Counted from the first letter of the stretch, positions 22,761-33,767 are shown. The stretch is 64,000 nt of DNA from Adiantum capillus-veneris (GCA_014529385.2 CM043944.1:169457740-169521739), one strand, 5' to 3'. Notes: generated from the letters alone by a model not told the origin. A program made the numbers and translations.

Positions 22761-23186
22761 TTAGACTTTAAAAGAAACTTAGTTTCTATCCCATACCACA
22801 AAAAGAATCCTGCCCTTCTTTTGTGGTCCTTCTCTCAAGAAGTTGCTGCTTGCAGATAATGAATTGTTTGGGGCAGTGACCTCAGATGGTTTAACCTTGT
22901 CAGATTAGATATCAAAATTTCGTGAATAGCCAAATCACTGTCCATCTTTCCTTACCTGCAGGATGAGTGGGCCAATCTCATTTCATTGAGGTAGAAGACC
23001 TGACACCTGCTCATCAGCGCGACAAGACAACTGTGGTTGCTGGTTCTCACCTTTTCAACAGCACGACACAATTATACCCACCTTGGCAAAGTGCAGCTTA
23101 GAGTAGCTTGCTCTCGTCACAAGCAACCTCTTTACATCACAGGCAGTATTCCTTTAGTGGTCTCATGATGGAGAATCAATTACTTG

Positions 23187-23437
23187 CATCTGGGCCCTTG
23201 TCCGACACCATCCCCTCTCACCCTCTCAAATTGCAACAGCCTAGAGTGGCTAACTATTTCAAACAACTCTCTCACAAGTTACATTCCGCTAGAGCTAGGG
23301 CTTATGCCAAGAATCAATTTTTTGCACCTTGGCAACAATTCGTTATCAGGCACAATTCCACACACACTTGGAAACAGCAGGTATCTGCTATGGTTGGATC
23401 TTAGCAATAATGAGCTAGAGGGCATCATCCCCCATGA
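23187..23437 (+). repeat. Duplicated LRR segment, second copy
   Basis: This is the better-preserved copy of the LRR block at 22,093-22,345, continuing into an open frame to 23,663. Confidence 0.75.
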
Positions 23438-24624
23438 GCTGATCGAGCAAGCAGGGAAGGTGATAAAAGGAACACTCAGCACTGATTTGCAATTCGGGTA
23501 TTTTAAGTATCTATACGAAGATTTATGCACAGAGTATGGCTTGGGTTTAGTGCTTACCATGAGAGGAGTTCACCCCTTAAGGCTAAGCAAAAATTCCAAA
23601 CTTCCAGAGCAGAGAGCAACCTTAGTGTTTCTATGTAGACATTGCACCATACTACATCCGTAAACCTCCAAGATCCAGTGAAGGCAACCTAACATTCTTT
23701 GATGTTGGTCAAAACAAGCTTACATGCACTATTCTAGAGGACTATGGTAGCCTAATCTACACCTAGGTGCTTTCATTATTACATAACAACATCACTAGCA
23801 CCATTTCTTTCAGTCTAGGCAACCTGGTCCAATGCTCCAAAAAACACCTATACCATAACCACCTTCAAGGCCCTATTCCCTATGGGCTATCAAGGATGGA
23901 GATCATAAATCAACTTGATTTGTCAAACAAAAACCAATCTAGATTTTTTACTCTGGCAAGCTCTCTAACTTTCTAGCTTCCAGCTTCGTCAACAATCCCT
24001 ATCTGTGTGGCACACCTCTCCCACCATCTTAGGCAGCATCTCCTCCATCAAACAGTTCCCATACCTCCATGGACAACTTGTCCTTGATCCAACATTGGCT
24101 ATTCACATCCAAGACTACAATAGTTATCGTTCCTGTGGTTGCAGTGTGTTACTCCTTGTTGTAGGTCTTAAGTGTTCATTCAGTATGATTGAAACACAAA
24201 AGCACATGAAAGAGCTAATGCACGATAATTCCATGGACAAGCTACCGATCACTTATACGTCCTCAAGCAGCATATCCCAGAGATCATATTTAGCAAGAAG
24301 AAATCTAGAAAAGTCACTTAGCATCAGTGTCACCTTATGAAAAGGTACAAGGCTTTGCAAGATATCCTACAAAGAGCTCGAGGAGGCCACCAAGGGCTTT
24401 TGTGAAGAGGCCAGGATAGGCAGTGAAGGCTTAAGCATAGTCTACAAGGCCACCTTAGACGATCAAATTGTGGTAGAGGTTAAGAAGCTCATCCATAGAT
24501 TGATGAGAAAGGTGAGCCAAGAGATTTCCAGGAAAAGGTAAAAACAATAGGGAAAATCAAGCACCCACCCTAACCTCATCTCTTTGTGGCATTATTCTCA
24601 AACAGACAATGAAAGGTTGCTCAT

Positions 24625-24826
24625 CTATCAGTACATGGAAAATGGCAGCTTGTATAAGTAGCTTCATGGCACAACCTACGAGTACATGGAAAATGGCAGC
24701 TTGTATAATTAGCTTCATGGCACAACCTACAAGTACATGGAAAATGGAAGCTTGTATAAGTAGCTTCATGGTGGCACGACCTATGAGTACATGGAAAATG
24801 GTAGAGCTTGTATAATTCATGGCAAC
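24625..24826 (+). repeat. Four tandem copies of a 51-bp kinase segment
   Basis: CTA(T/C)(C/G/A)AGTACATGGAAAATGG and the following bases repeat at 24,625, 24,676, 24,727 and 24,781 with periods of 51, 51 and 54. Each unit spells YMENGSLY, then a stop in most copies, then LHG. A wild-type receptor kinase has this motif once in the hinge region. The expansion keeps frame (51 = 17 codons), so it may have arisen before or after the stops. Confidence 0.9.
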
Positions 24827-24830
24827 GAAA

Positions 24831-25015
24831 AAAAAAACAAGATGATCCCAATGGCCAGCCTGCGACTACAATAGGGCTTAGCTAGGAAAGCAATTAGCTT
24901 ACAATAGCTTCAAGAGAGTATCATGTTAGCCCATTGTCACTCAGATTCAATACTTCAAGTGAGAAGCACTTTGCAAGAGAGGCCCACAAAAGAATTTTCC
25001 AATACCAAGATTAAG
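24831..25015 (+). pseudogene. 3' remnant of the receptor kinase pseudogene
   Basis: Plus-strand frames contain short kinase-like words (LAHCHSDSIL near 24,930-24,960). Recognition ends near 25,015, where the composition changes to AT-rich. Confidence 0.3.
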
Positions 25016-25402
25016 CATATGATCACACAAGTTGTAAGTAACAGGTGCAATTAGGCCGAACCGGCCAACATTGCTTTGATCGACACTCACTACACCTTTC
25101 ATACTAACATAAGGAACATGAACACGAAAACTACTATACTCTTGTTTTAGTGCATTTAATAAATCGATTATACCTTGTGTTGCATGTAACCTACTCTCTC
25201 TAGATCCATCGTCCCCATCTTTGCCTTTTTTCTAGTGACTGTATACTAAATACTGTGCACACCTTGTTATAAAAAGAGAAAGATTTAAAAGCAATTCATT
25301 TAAGAGATATTAAGAATATGCTGCCACGTCCTTGCTAATTTTAATCGAATCTGTTTTTCTTTTTGCTCAAATTTATAGGTAGTTCGGCTAATTTAACAGA
25401 TT
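25016..25402. other. AT-rich stretch, no gene identified
   Basis: The minus strand has a short open stretch (near 25,210-25,020) reading LHATQGIIDLLNALKQEYSS and then VPYVSMKGVVSVDQS, which looks protein-like but is not recognised. It may belong to the minus-strand cluster that follows. Confidence 0.25.
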
Positions 25403-25708
25403 TCAAATGAATAAGGTCTTAGCTAAAGGTAATTTATACATTGAGAATAATAGAAAACCACAGAGACTAGAATCAAGATTGATGATGGATGTTATACTTG
25501 GGTGTTCATTTGTGTTTAACACAAGTGGTTTGGTTTTAAGAAAATAAAAATCCCATGTAATAATAATTTGAAAGTCAAACTCGGCCGTAAAAGGTGTCAA
25601 AAAGTCCCATTCCTTAAATATATCTAGCATATAGAAGTCAAATCTATCTAGTATATAGAAGTCTACGCCAATGAAACATTTAATGAGGGCAATGATAGAA
25701 AAGGACAC
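25403..25708 (-). CDS. Unidentified AT-rich ORF, 101 residues
   Basis: The predicted protein is hydrophobic and aromatic-rich (FIGVDFYILDRFDFYMLDIF), with a duplicated DFYxLD phrase. It is part of a run of same-strand ORFs between 27,600 and 25,000 with low GC. No family is recognised. It could be a piece of an organellar or linear-plasmid gene, but nothing visible proves it. Confidence 0.2.
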   Translation of the reverse strand: MSFSIIALIKCFIGVDFYILDRFDFYMLDIFKEWDFLTPFTAEFDFQIIITWDFYFLKTKPLVLNTNEHPSITSIINLDSSLCGFLLFSMYKLPLAKTLFI

Positions 25709-25969
25709 AATATAGGTTTGATATACATAAGAATCATGAATAAAAGGAAATATTACAATAATTATTGGGGTTGGTAGGTACTGGTCAATAATTTTTTAAG
25801 TTTAAAAAGCTGAAAATCACTAAAAATCCAATGCATATTATAGTAATTGGTTACACAACGAGACCCTAGTATCTCATCTTTCAAAACCTCGTCCCATGTG
25901 TTTTTTAAAGAAAGCCGCTTGATTACGTCGACATTGGTCGCTTGGATTTTTCCTTTTTTCCCTATTTTA

Positions 25970-26400
25970 TTTCCTACTTTTGATGTTTTGGATCTAGGGC
26001 TACAAATTTGTAATAACTTTTTTGTTTGTAGCTAGATCTTTCCCTTACCTTTTCAAGAGATTCTTCTCCCCATACTACGAGAGTTTTATCTTCCTTTAAG
26101 ACATATTGGCAGATAGTTCCCCAGACCTTATGAGTACTGACATGACATTTCCGCCCTTCCAAATCTCAAAAGGCTTTGCGTATAACATTTCATACTGTTT
26201 TTTTACGAGCACTTTCATTCCACACACCCATGTGCTTATGATGACCACCTTTTCAATGAGTCTCTGTACATATAATGATAGATTTACAGGTAAATCGCTC
26301 AGTGAGCTAGGAAATTATATTATCCACTATTACCAAAGAACGATTTTCCCTTTCAGTGTGATTCAAGGTAATCAATAAAAAACAGCGTACCATATTTTTA
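25970..26400 (-). pseudogene. Frameshifted minus-strand coding remnant
   Basis: On the minus strand, protein-like words run across frame changes: SIIICTETLI, MLYAKPFEIWKGGNVMSVLI and GKVRERSSYKQKS. The continuous sense after allowing shifts suggests a broken gene. It lies downstream of 26,465-26,764 on the same strand. No family is recognised. Confidence 0.25.
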
Positions 26401-26464
26401 TTAAGAACTCTAATCTCTTTAACTCTAGTATTCTTAACACTAGCAAACTAATCGTCTGCTAAGT

Positions 26465-26764
26465 CTACAGTTGAGTAACGACGTCTATACAAGTCATTAA
26501 AATAGAACTACAAAGACTACTCTTACTTACAAACTTTTGTGACACGTAATGACAACAAACGTAACTATGAGATAAGACATGCAACCACGGCTTTAGAGGC
26601 GTACACATACAAATAGGCCAATCACTAATATCTAAAACAAGGCCACGATCAGACGATTTTCCGTAATATAAACTAATAGGCATCCCATGGAAATAAAAAA
26701 TGGTCGCATCATGTATGCTAGAGTCCACCGAAGCTAAGGGTACTAATTCTTTCAAACCGCTCAT
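26465..26764 (-). CDS. Unidentified ORF, 99 residues
   Basis: It starts five bases after the stop of the next upstream ORF (26,770-26,982), on the same strand and tightly packed as in organelle, plasmid or viral genomes rather than plant nuclear genes. Words such as ATIFYFHGMPISLYYGKSSD are well formed, with several cysteines near the C-terminus (CVCCHYV). No family is recognised. Confidence 0.3.
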   Translation of the reverse strand: MSGLKELVPLASVDSSIHDATIFYFHGMPISLYYGKSSDRGLVLDISDWPICMCTPLKPWLHVLSHSYVCCHYVSQKFVSKSSLCSSILMTCIDVVTQL

Positions 26765-26769
26765 TGGAG

Positions 26770-26982
26770 CTATTCCACTCTACTTACTTTCCCTTTTTTA
26801 CTTGAGTCTCCGTCGTCATCCCGATCATCATTTCTGAGCCAAAAGTAAAGTGTACCGCCAATTAGGAGTAAAGCGCAAATGCCTAGCACCATAAAGTCTA
26901 AATCAATCAAAGATGAGAAGTTAGAAACCTTAGTCAAGTTGTCCGTAGTTGCAGGAAGTGATGTCAAAGTATCCGTAGCCAT
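26770..26982 (-). CDS. Small single-pass membrane protein, unidentified
   Basis: A 70-residue frame has a T/S-rich N-terminus, one clear membrane segment (about residues 29-49, DFMVLGICALLLIGGTLYFW), then a charged tail (RNDDRDDDGDSSKKGK). The layout resembles a small type I or tail-exposed membrane protein. It is immediately followed by another same-strand ORF. I do not recognise it. Confidence 0.35.
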   Translation of the reverse strand: MATDTLTSLPATTDNLTKVSNFSSLIDLDFMVLGICALLLIGGTLYFWLRNDDRDDDGDSSKKGKVSRVE

Positions 26983-27118
26983 AGGAGGTGATGATCAACC
27001 GGGGAGCCAATATCAATAGGAGGAACATGCATACCTTCTACAGGGGGAACAAAACCAGAACTTGTTTTTTGTTTTTTGATTGCTAATTTTAAACTAGTTT
27101 CTCTTGTTTCAATTTGCT

Positions 27119-27600
27119 CTAGAGCATTTTACATGTCTTATGTTCTTTTTGCCGATAGAATTCTATCTCTAATGCATGAGCTTCTCCTTTGACCCATTGC
27201 TTGTCTATTTCTGTGGTTACGTTGTAATCTAACTCCATGACTTTTCTTTCTAATTTCGTTATTTCATCAAGTAAAATGGAAGGTATTTTTACATATAACT
27301 CCGCATCAGCGCCCAACAATAAGCGTTTTAGCAATTCGTGCAAGAGGTGCTCTATTAAATATTTGTTTAACGAAAGTCATAAGATTAAGCATTGTAACCA
27401 GCAATGTAAATTCTCTAAGGTTAAATGCACTTCTTCAAATCAAGTGGTATACTTGCGCATCACAATGCTAATTCGGTTTTGGGTCTCTACACCATCCGTC
27501 CTCTTTTTCTGTTTCCGTTGGGTAGCTAATGCCACATCAAAATCGTAAACCAATTTGGCATTTTCTATCATTTGTTCCAAACTTGTGATGTTACTTTTTA
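27119..27600 (-). pseudogene. Unidentified coiled-coil-like gene, partly open
   Basis: The minus strand from about 27,600 reads LEQMIENAKLVYDFDVALAT, meets a stop near 27,452, and resumes at 27,343 with HELLKRLLLGADAELYVKIP, then ITKLERKVMELDYNV. It is lysine/glutamate-rich and probably helical. It heads the run of minus-strand ORFs. No family is recognised. Confidence 0.3.
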
Positions 27601-29460
27601 TCGATTTATTGTAAATAGATTTATTCTTTAAAAAAAAGAGTTCCTCATTAACATAGTAGAGTTGTCATTTTTAAATTTAAAGCATCGGTTCTTAATATTC
27701 ATAGCAGCCCACGACTCGAATCGAACCAATCGATTTCACCTATGAAATGAGCATTTGCGCAGCTGTGGGAATTCAACCCACTTAGCGCCTTGGGGAATAA
27801 GTCAGGTAGAAAGAAATCTATATTCATAAATGCTGATATTGAAACCATATATATCTAGATGATGTACATGTTCCTTATGCTATGGGCTACCTATTCATGA
27901 GCTCTTTCAAGCCGGTAACATACTGTACCAAAATCCCTTACTATACTGGTGAGTTTAAGGAAAGAAGTCATAGCATGTTTAACAATTCAAAAAAAAGAAT
28001 AAAATGAAAAGACCGTTGAAAACAAAGAAATTGCTATAAGAATATCGATTGATTCTACGACATAAATAAATCATGATAATTCGTTGCAACTTGAAGTTTC
28101 GCCTTGGCAACCGCTATGTAGCATCACAGGTTTAGTAAGCACATAGGTTCTTTGGGGCCGGAACATGTTAAGATGAAATTCCATTTGACCTTAGGTGTTG
28201 GCAAGGGCATCTAGCCAATGCCTTCCTGACATGCGTGAATGCTAGGTTGTGAAATTAATTGTTTAAATGTAGAAGCCAATGATATCACTATGACTACAAG
28301 ATTAGGTCAGGCCCAAGGATTCCTCCCTTTACCGTGTCCTTTTCTATCTATCTATCACGGATTACCCTTTTAGCATTTGACCATGCCTATCTATTTGTAG
28401 TGTTGGTTTGTTTGAATATAACACTAATGAATTGCAACTGCTGCGAACGATTGATTATCACATCAGCTTTCTCAGAGCCATGGCTAACAAATCCACCTAA
28501 TCCGTACTTTCAGCCCCCATTTCATTATGAAGAAAAGAAAAATTTAATTCAATTCAATTCAATAGGAGCATCATAAGCTTCTTGAATAATGAAGAAGATC
28601 TATTTTTTCATTGATAATGATTTGCAATCTCGTTTCCATGGTCATTGCTTTCACGTGTACATTTTCGCACCCCACAATATATAGATACACCTTTATGCCA
28701 CTTTCGCAAAAATATTGATCTATTCCAAGAACCACTCTGACCAAATAAACCAATTTTTGGATGATACGAAAAGTTAGCAACTAATTAACACTCCCACTAA
28801 CTGGTTACTTCACGAATTACGGGTTGACAGGATTAATTCGACTATTTGTTACTTTACTCGCACAAATGCTACTTTTACTTTTACTATCACTAGGTCCACT
28901 ATTGTATAAATCTACGTTTTTTACTAAAAAGTAAATACTGCATATTCGGGGCAGTTACCTCTAGATAACCTTTATTTGTCATTTCCATATTACATGGAAA
29001 CATTGGAGATTTATCTTGTTGATATGATATGATATGATAGTATACAGGCTTTTAAGCAACCAACTCTACCCTTTTTGACTTGTTAACATGGATGCCATGA
29101 TTGAGAAACGTTCATTAAATTTTTGAGTGTCCTCTAGTAGAGGCCTCAGCACTCTCCTTAGATCATCCAGACCTCTTGTTTTTCTTTCCTTTCATACAAG
29201 AAAGTTGACATTGATGGAGCTCCTGGAACACATCTTAGGGGAGAGGTATAAGACCCTTTTAGTGAATAGAATAGCCAATTGATTTGAACTGACACTCATA
29301 GACGGCAAGGCAACAATCTCCTCCTCTTCCCGAATGTCACTCAATAGCCTAGTAATGCGGCCATAGTATATTGAAAAAGATGCTCTCCAATGAAAGGGTC
29401 ACGGTAGAAGCTAAAGGTAGGCCCGCCATGTCAGTGAAGCCTGGCGCCCACTCCTTATTA
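27601..29460. other. AT-rich non-coding stretch
   Basis: No supported gene. At 27,710-27,780 the minus strand has a tRNA-like fragment (GGTTCGATTC in a T-arm-like context, ending GTGGGCT), but a full cloverleaf is not present. GATAT repeats occur at 29,020-29,038. Small ORFs on both strands lack conservation cues. Confidence 0.4.
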
Positions 29461-29538
29461 ATTGCCAACTGGTTGGCCAAACATTGACCGATCTAAGGGG
29501 GGAGGAGGCGCTTCCTTTATATACAAATACCCCGGACT

Positions 29539-30240
29539 ATGGTGCACCGCAATCCTTTTTTGATTGATATGCTCAAGGAGGATGCGAGTGAAATAGTGAA
29601 TTGGGCCTTGGGAATGCCGCACGAGAAGACCCGGATAGGCCACAGATACGAAGTCCTTAACGAGTTAACAGGAGGAGGGTGCAGAATGCTCAGGGCTCAT
29701 AGGTGGGTCACAAGCAAGGTGAGATATGATCCGGGAGCCGAAATACCACTAGGAGCAAAGAAAGAACCGCTTCTCGGGTCTCTCGTAGAGGATTATACCC
29801 TTTATGTAGACGCTAATGGGATAGAACCATTTCCATTCAACCAAAAAATGCACTTAATGACATTATACAATCACAGGGGTATCATGACGTTGTTATCAAG
29901 AGGAGATCTATAGAGGGAGTAGTGCAATGGTTTAAGGCTCGGGGATGGCGAACCTATCAAGAAGAACAGGACTAATGAGAGCAATGCAGTATTTGATGGA
30001 AATGGATCCTTGGCCTGGGTTTAAGGAGAACAAACAGGAATGGGAACGTCAAAGCTGTGAGACGAGGCGCCATGTTGTGTTAATAGTGTGGATAGTTTTC
30101 TATCCAGTGAGGAATACACAAAAGAGGAAGAATACATAGAAGAAAAGGAGGATGCTGGGAGGGAGCCGATCCAAGGAAATGGACCAGCTGTAAAAGGGAA
30201 AGAAAGCAAACCATCCTCCTCTAACGCGGGATTTTGTTAA
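29539..30240 (+). pseudogene. Unidentified protein-coding remnant
   Basis: An open frame at 29,539-29,913 (124 residues) has ordinary globular composition (EIVNWALGMPHEKTRIGHRY, PLLGSLVEDYTLYVD). After its stop, protein-like words continue in shifting frames up to about 30,390, including an acidic stretch EEYTKEEEYIEEKEDAG near 30,105-30,155. It is bounded on the right by an LTR at 30,402. GC is higher than in its neighbours, suggesting a different origin. I do not recognise it. Confidence 0.35.
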
Positions 30241-30401
30241 AGAGAAAAGAACCCGGGATTTATTAAGGTAGTATTATTCCCTTCCCATCGCAAGAGGAAA
30301 CATGGACAGAGGACCAGATAGTTGAGTGGGCTATTTCTTAAAGGAACGAGTGGGAGATCCAAGCAGAGAGATCCACGTGACAAGCTCAAGATACCTCCCC
30401 T

Positions 30402-30867
30402 TGCTACAAACGAGAGCGCAAAGAGCTTTGCAAAATACTCAAAATAGCACATAGCAAGAAATAAATGAATAAATCTACATACCTGTCGACTCGCACAAGT
30501 CCATAATCGAGCACAACACAAACAGAGAGAGATAGAGAGCGAGATAGAGTGAGGGAGAATGTGCAAGTGCACCTCCTAGAGCGGAGTGCTAGACCGGCAT
30601 GACAAGAGAGAAGAGGGGAAAAGAGAAAAGAAAGACACAAGCACTGGGTGCAATCTCCCCCCGTGCAAGAGTGAGCATTTTCCTCTTGCACGTATTTATT
30701 TATAGATAAGTGAATGCTCAAATGAATACATATTGACCGGCCGGGCAATAATTGGCCATGGCTCATAAAGAGCATTTAGATAATAAAATATATTATCCTT
30801 TCGCATAATCCTTGGCCTTTTCCACCTGTGAGCTGCATAAAATATCAAAAATATCAATTCCATAACA
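30402..30867 (-). mobile_element. Solo LTR, 466 bp
   Basis: In plus orientation it starts TGCTACAAACG and ends CCATAACA (minus strand TGTTATGG...GTAGCA). It is about 90% identical by eye to 59,536-60,000, where a primer site fixes the orientation. No primer site or internal region adjoins it here, and no clear target duplication is seen, so it is a solo or truncated LTR. Confidence 0.7.
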
Positions 30868-31280
30868 TACCTCTCCGTTGGAAAGCAATTGTCCTCAGTT
30901 GCGAAGATAAGAAATATGCAAACAATACTTGTCAAAAATAGTGATTAGAAATCTGTGTCAAAAAAATTAGCATATAATAAAAATAGTGAAACTTAACAAC
31001 ATTGCATATGCCTGCCATCATCCACATACTACCTATTTTAGTGTCCCATACCACTAGAATAAGCAGTATATGTCATATCCTGATGGATTAGGATATCATT
31101 GGTCGCACTCATCATTCAATAATCAATCCTCATCAATCTCAAATTCAACACTATCGTGGTGGAAAAGCATCATATATCCATTCCATATCCAAATCCAAAT
31201 ATTCTTCATTTTGTATACCCGGGTAATAAAATCATACCAGCTACAGTGGTGGCCAGCCACCTGCACCATGATTTTGTGAT
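30868..31280. other. AT-rich non-coding stretch
   Basis: I see no gene, repeat or signal here. Confidence 0.4.
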
Positions 31281-31480
31281 TGGTATTGCCTAAATCGACG
31301 AATCTACACCATTAACACGTGCTGCCTAAATTGGCGATGCTGCCTAAATCGGCAAATCTGCATTTGGTAGAAAAAATTCTGAATCTGCAGTTTGTTGATG
31401 TGCTGCCTAAATCGACGAATCTGCACTAGGAGGAGCATTGACACATTGCCTAAATCATCGAATCTATGTGCATGTGACCA
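31281..31480 (+). repeat. Degenerate short tandem repeat (TGCCTAAATCG-CGAATCTGCA)
   Basis: A phrase close to GCTGCCTAAATCG(A/G)CGAATCTGCA occurs about five times at irregular spacing (near 31,287, 31,321, 31,340, 31,402, 31,447). No coding meaning is apparent. Confidence 0.65.
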
Positions 31481-32076
31481 ATGGAATAGACATAACATAA
31501 AAATATTAACTTTCTGTGTGACACCACTTTGGAGTATATCAAAGTACTTGCAAATTGTTGTTCAGTATCCCAAAGCACCTTAGCTCACCGGAGTAGCTAC
31601 ATAGCTTATTGACAAAGCATCTCACTAAAATTTCCTTTCAATACAATTAAAAGCCATGGCCGTAGCAATGTTTAAGTATGTAGCTTAGAACACAATGGAG
31701 AAAAATGAAATATGAAAAAGAGGAATGACGTATTTGATGTAAATATCATGAGGGTATCCTGTATTTATACCATTAGTGGCATATAGGGAGAGGTACAAGT
31801 ACTGCATCTGATAATTTTGTGTTAGTAATTTGCAATGAAATAAAAGAATATCCAGTCTATCTAGAATTCAATTTAGTATTAGTGTGTGATTACACTTTTA
31901 AGATGTACAGTGCTGGCATAGTGACTTGACAACTGGAATTTGAACAGAAAGTAAACAGGATTAAAATAGAAGTTATCCATAACCTTGGTGAAACTGAATG
32001 TGAGACAACCTAGTGACAAGAAATACTTTGCAATTCTTGCATAGATCCACTAATGCCACAAACAAACATAAAAAAA
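31481..32076. other. Non-coding flank of gypsy element 2
   Basis: Nothing is recognised up to the element boundary at 32,082. Confidence 0.4.
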
Positions 32077-32081
32077 CAATG

Positions 32082-33752
32082 TGTAATGGAATTTGCCTTA
32101 ATAGGTGAGAGTAGCGGAATTTAATGAGAGTACTTTCAAGAAAAGATTTTGTGAGCATAGCGGGTTGACATAATTGAAGATAGCAACATAATCATAACAT
32201 GATTTTGTGAGCATAGCGGGTTGACATAATTGAAGATAGCAACATAATCATAGCAACTAGTTATTTTGGCATAGAAAATACTTTTGCAAGAGAGAGAGTT
32301 TAGAGAACATGACAACAGTTGAGGACCGGATTTACGTGGAGCCGGTCCCCCCTCCAATAGGCATTTGTATTATGATTTCTCCCATAAAGAGAGACTTGTT
32401 ACAATACAGTCTTTGTGTTCCTTGTGACCTAGGTGATGCCATGAAGATGGAAGGCTTCATGCATCACAAACATAAAATAAACTTGAAGAAAGATTTAACT
32501 ATCCCAAGCCTCAGTCCCAAGACCTCAAACACCTTCGAAGGTGGAGAGAGCTAGCAGGGAATGAGGGTAGGGAAGAGGAAGAAGAAACATTTAGTAGGAG
32601 AAAGAATTAGTTCCTCACTTATCATACTCTTGTTTCTAGCATACATAATAGCATAGTAATGAAGAAGAAGGAGATGACAAGCTCAAGCATTGAAGCATGG
32701 CTCTTGGTTGGATTTGCACTCCATAGCCAAGAGTGTTGGTGTAGGCTCTCAACCTCTACTTGCTTGGAGAGGGAGGTCTTGCACTTTGCATAGCACACAA
32801 TGAGAGTGTTTGTGAGTGTGTGTGGGTGAGTATACCCCCTAAGCACCCCCCTAGCTTGCTTGGGTCGACCCCCCCTTGTAGCTCATGCTTGAAGCTCATT
32901 GGACCCCTCCAGGCCTAGCCAATCACAAGCATGAGCCATTACAAGCAACATGGGTAGCCTTGGGACAAGTGTCCCCCTTTCCCCTTTGAGAGAGAGGACT
33001 TGATAAATGCAAAAACAATTAGATAATTCAAGTAATTTATGATTGGACCCCTTTGAAGCCTAGCCAATAGGCTTCAAGCAACACATGAAGGTAACATGGG
33101 TAGGGACCTGACATGTGTCCTTGCTGCCTCTTCAAGCTGGGGCTTCCCTTGTGAGTGTGAGTGTGTGTTATCTCTCTAATCCCTAGGAAAAGGGATCGCC
33201 CCCCCTCTTGTAGGAATGCTTTTGACTTTAGGATCTCAAGCACCTTAGTCATCAAGCATGACAAAGCACTTGGACTAGGGGGTGTTCCCACAAGCATCTC
33301 AGGCAAGCATCTCAAGGCACCTCAAGCACCTTAATCATGTAGCAATTCAAGCACCTCAAGCATGGAGTAAGTCAAGCACCTTAATCAAGCACCTCAAGCA
33401 GGACAAACACCTCAAGCACAACAAGCACCTCAAGCAGGTCAAGCACCTCGAGCTTGGGCCGGGTTCCCACCTCAAGCTCAGCCCTAGCTTACCTAAGGTC
33501 AAAGGACTTTTACACACATTATTGGAGGTCTTCAATGAAGCTAACCCTAAGGTCTTATGCTCCATTGGTTAGCCTTGTTCTTGATAGACCATCTCCCATT
33601 TGGGCCCCTTTACTATATTGGCCCCGTGTTGAGATAGATCTATAAGCACATATCTATATCTTAACACTTGTTCCCATTTATTCTCCCACATTAAGTGATC
33701 AATTTAATATGAGAAAATCATTTGGGTTGGTTAGATATTAGATTTTATGACA
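32082..33752 (-). repeat. 3' LTR of gypsy element 2
   Basis: The LTR is 1,671 bp. It carries a tandem duplication of 56 bp (32,145-32,200 and 32,201-32,252, GATTTTGTGAGCATAGCGGG) that the other LTR has once, and an (A/G)CACCTCAAGCA minisatellite at 33,290-33,455. Confidence 0.92.
33290..33455. repeat. CAAGCACCTCAAG minisatellite in LTR
   Basis: About twelve copies of CTCAAGCA(C/G) variants occur (CAAGCACCTCAAGCAGGACAA and similar). The same array, with small copy-number changes, is at 40,465-40,635 in the other LTR. Confidence 0.85.
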
Positions 33753-33767
33753 TTACCTCTCTCTTGA
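33753..33767 (-). promoter_or_regulatory. Polypurine tract of gypsy element 2
   Basis: TTACCTCTCTCTTGA on the plus strand is the exact complement of the tract in element 1 and abuts the 3' LTR. Confidence 0.85.

Larger units (their letters stand above)
21224..24830 (+). pseudogene. LRR receptor-like kinase pseudogene
   Basis: Plus-strand fragments carry leucine-rich repeats: FLSRLNVSNN and GEIP (21,340-21,400), SLNSFIGNIP...LEVLSVSKNNLTGAIPSDFG (21,540-21,660), NGTIPPTFSNCSNLKWLTLS (22,110-22,170), GNSRYLLWLDLSNNELEG (23,370-23,430), and HNHLQGPIPYGLSRMEIINQ (23,855-23,925). A kinase start with SYKELEEATKGF and IGSEG...VYKATLDD lies near 24,360-24,470, and HPNLISLWHY...LLIYQYMENGSLY near 24,565-24,660. 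This is the PSKR/PSY1R-like plan of a plasma-membrane receptor for extracellular ligands. Stops and frameshifts are frequent, and catalytic kinase motifs after the YMENGSL segment are absent. It directly follows the truncated Helitron Rep. A second small copy of its 5' end lies at 61,121-61,235. Confidence 0.75.

Noticed and set aside
27710-27785. A tRNA gene on the minus strand
   Set aside because: A T-arm-like GGTTCGATTC and a GTGGGCT end are present, but the acceptor partner and D-arm do not fold.
33290-33455. A CRISPR-like array (regular CAAGCACCTCAAG repeats)
   Set aside because: Spacers are absent and the unit is a short degenerate minisatellite inside a plant LTR.
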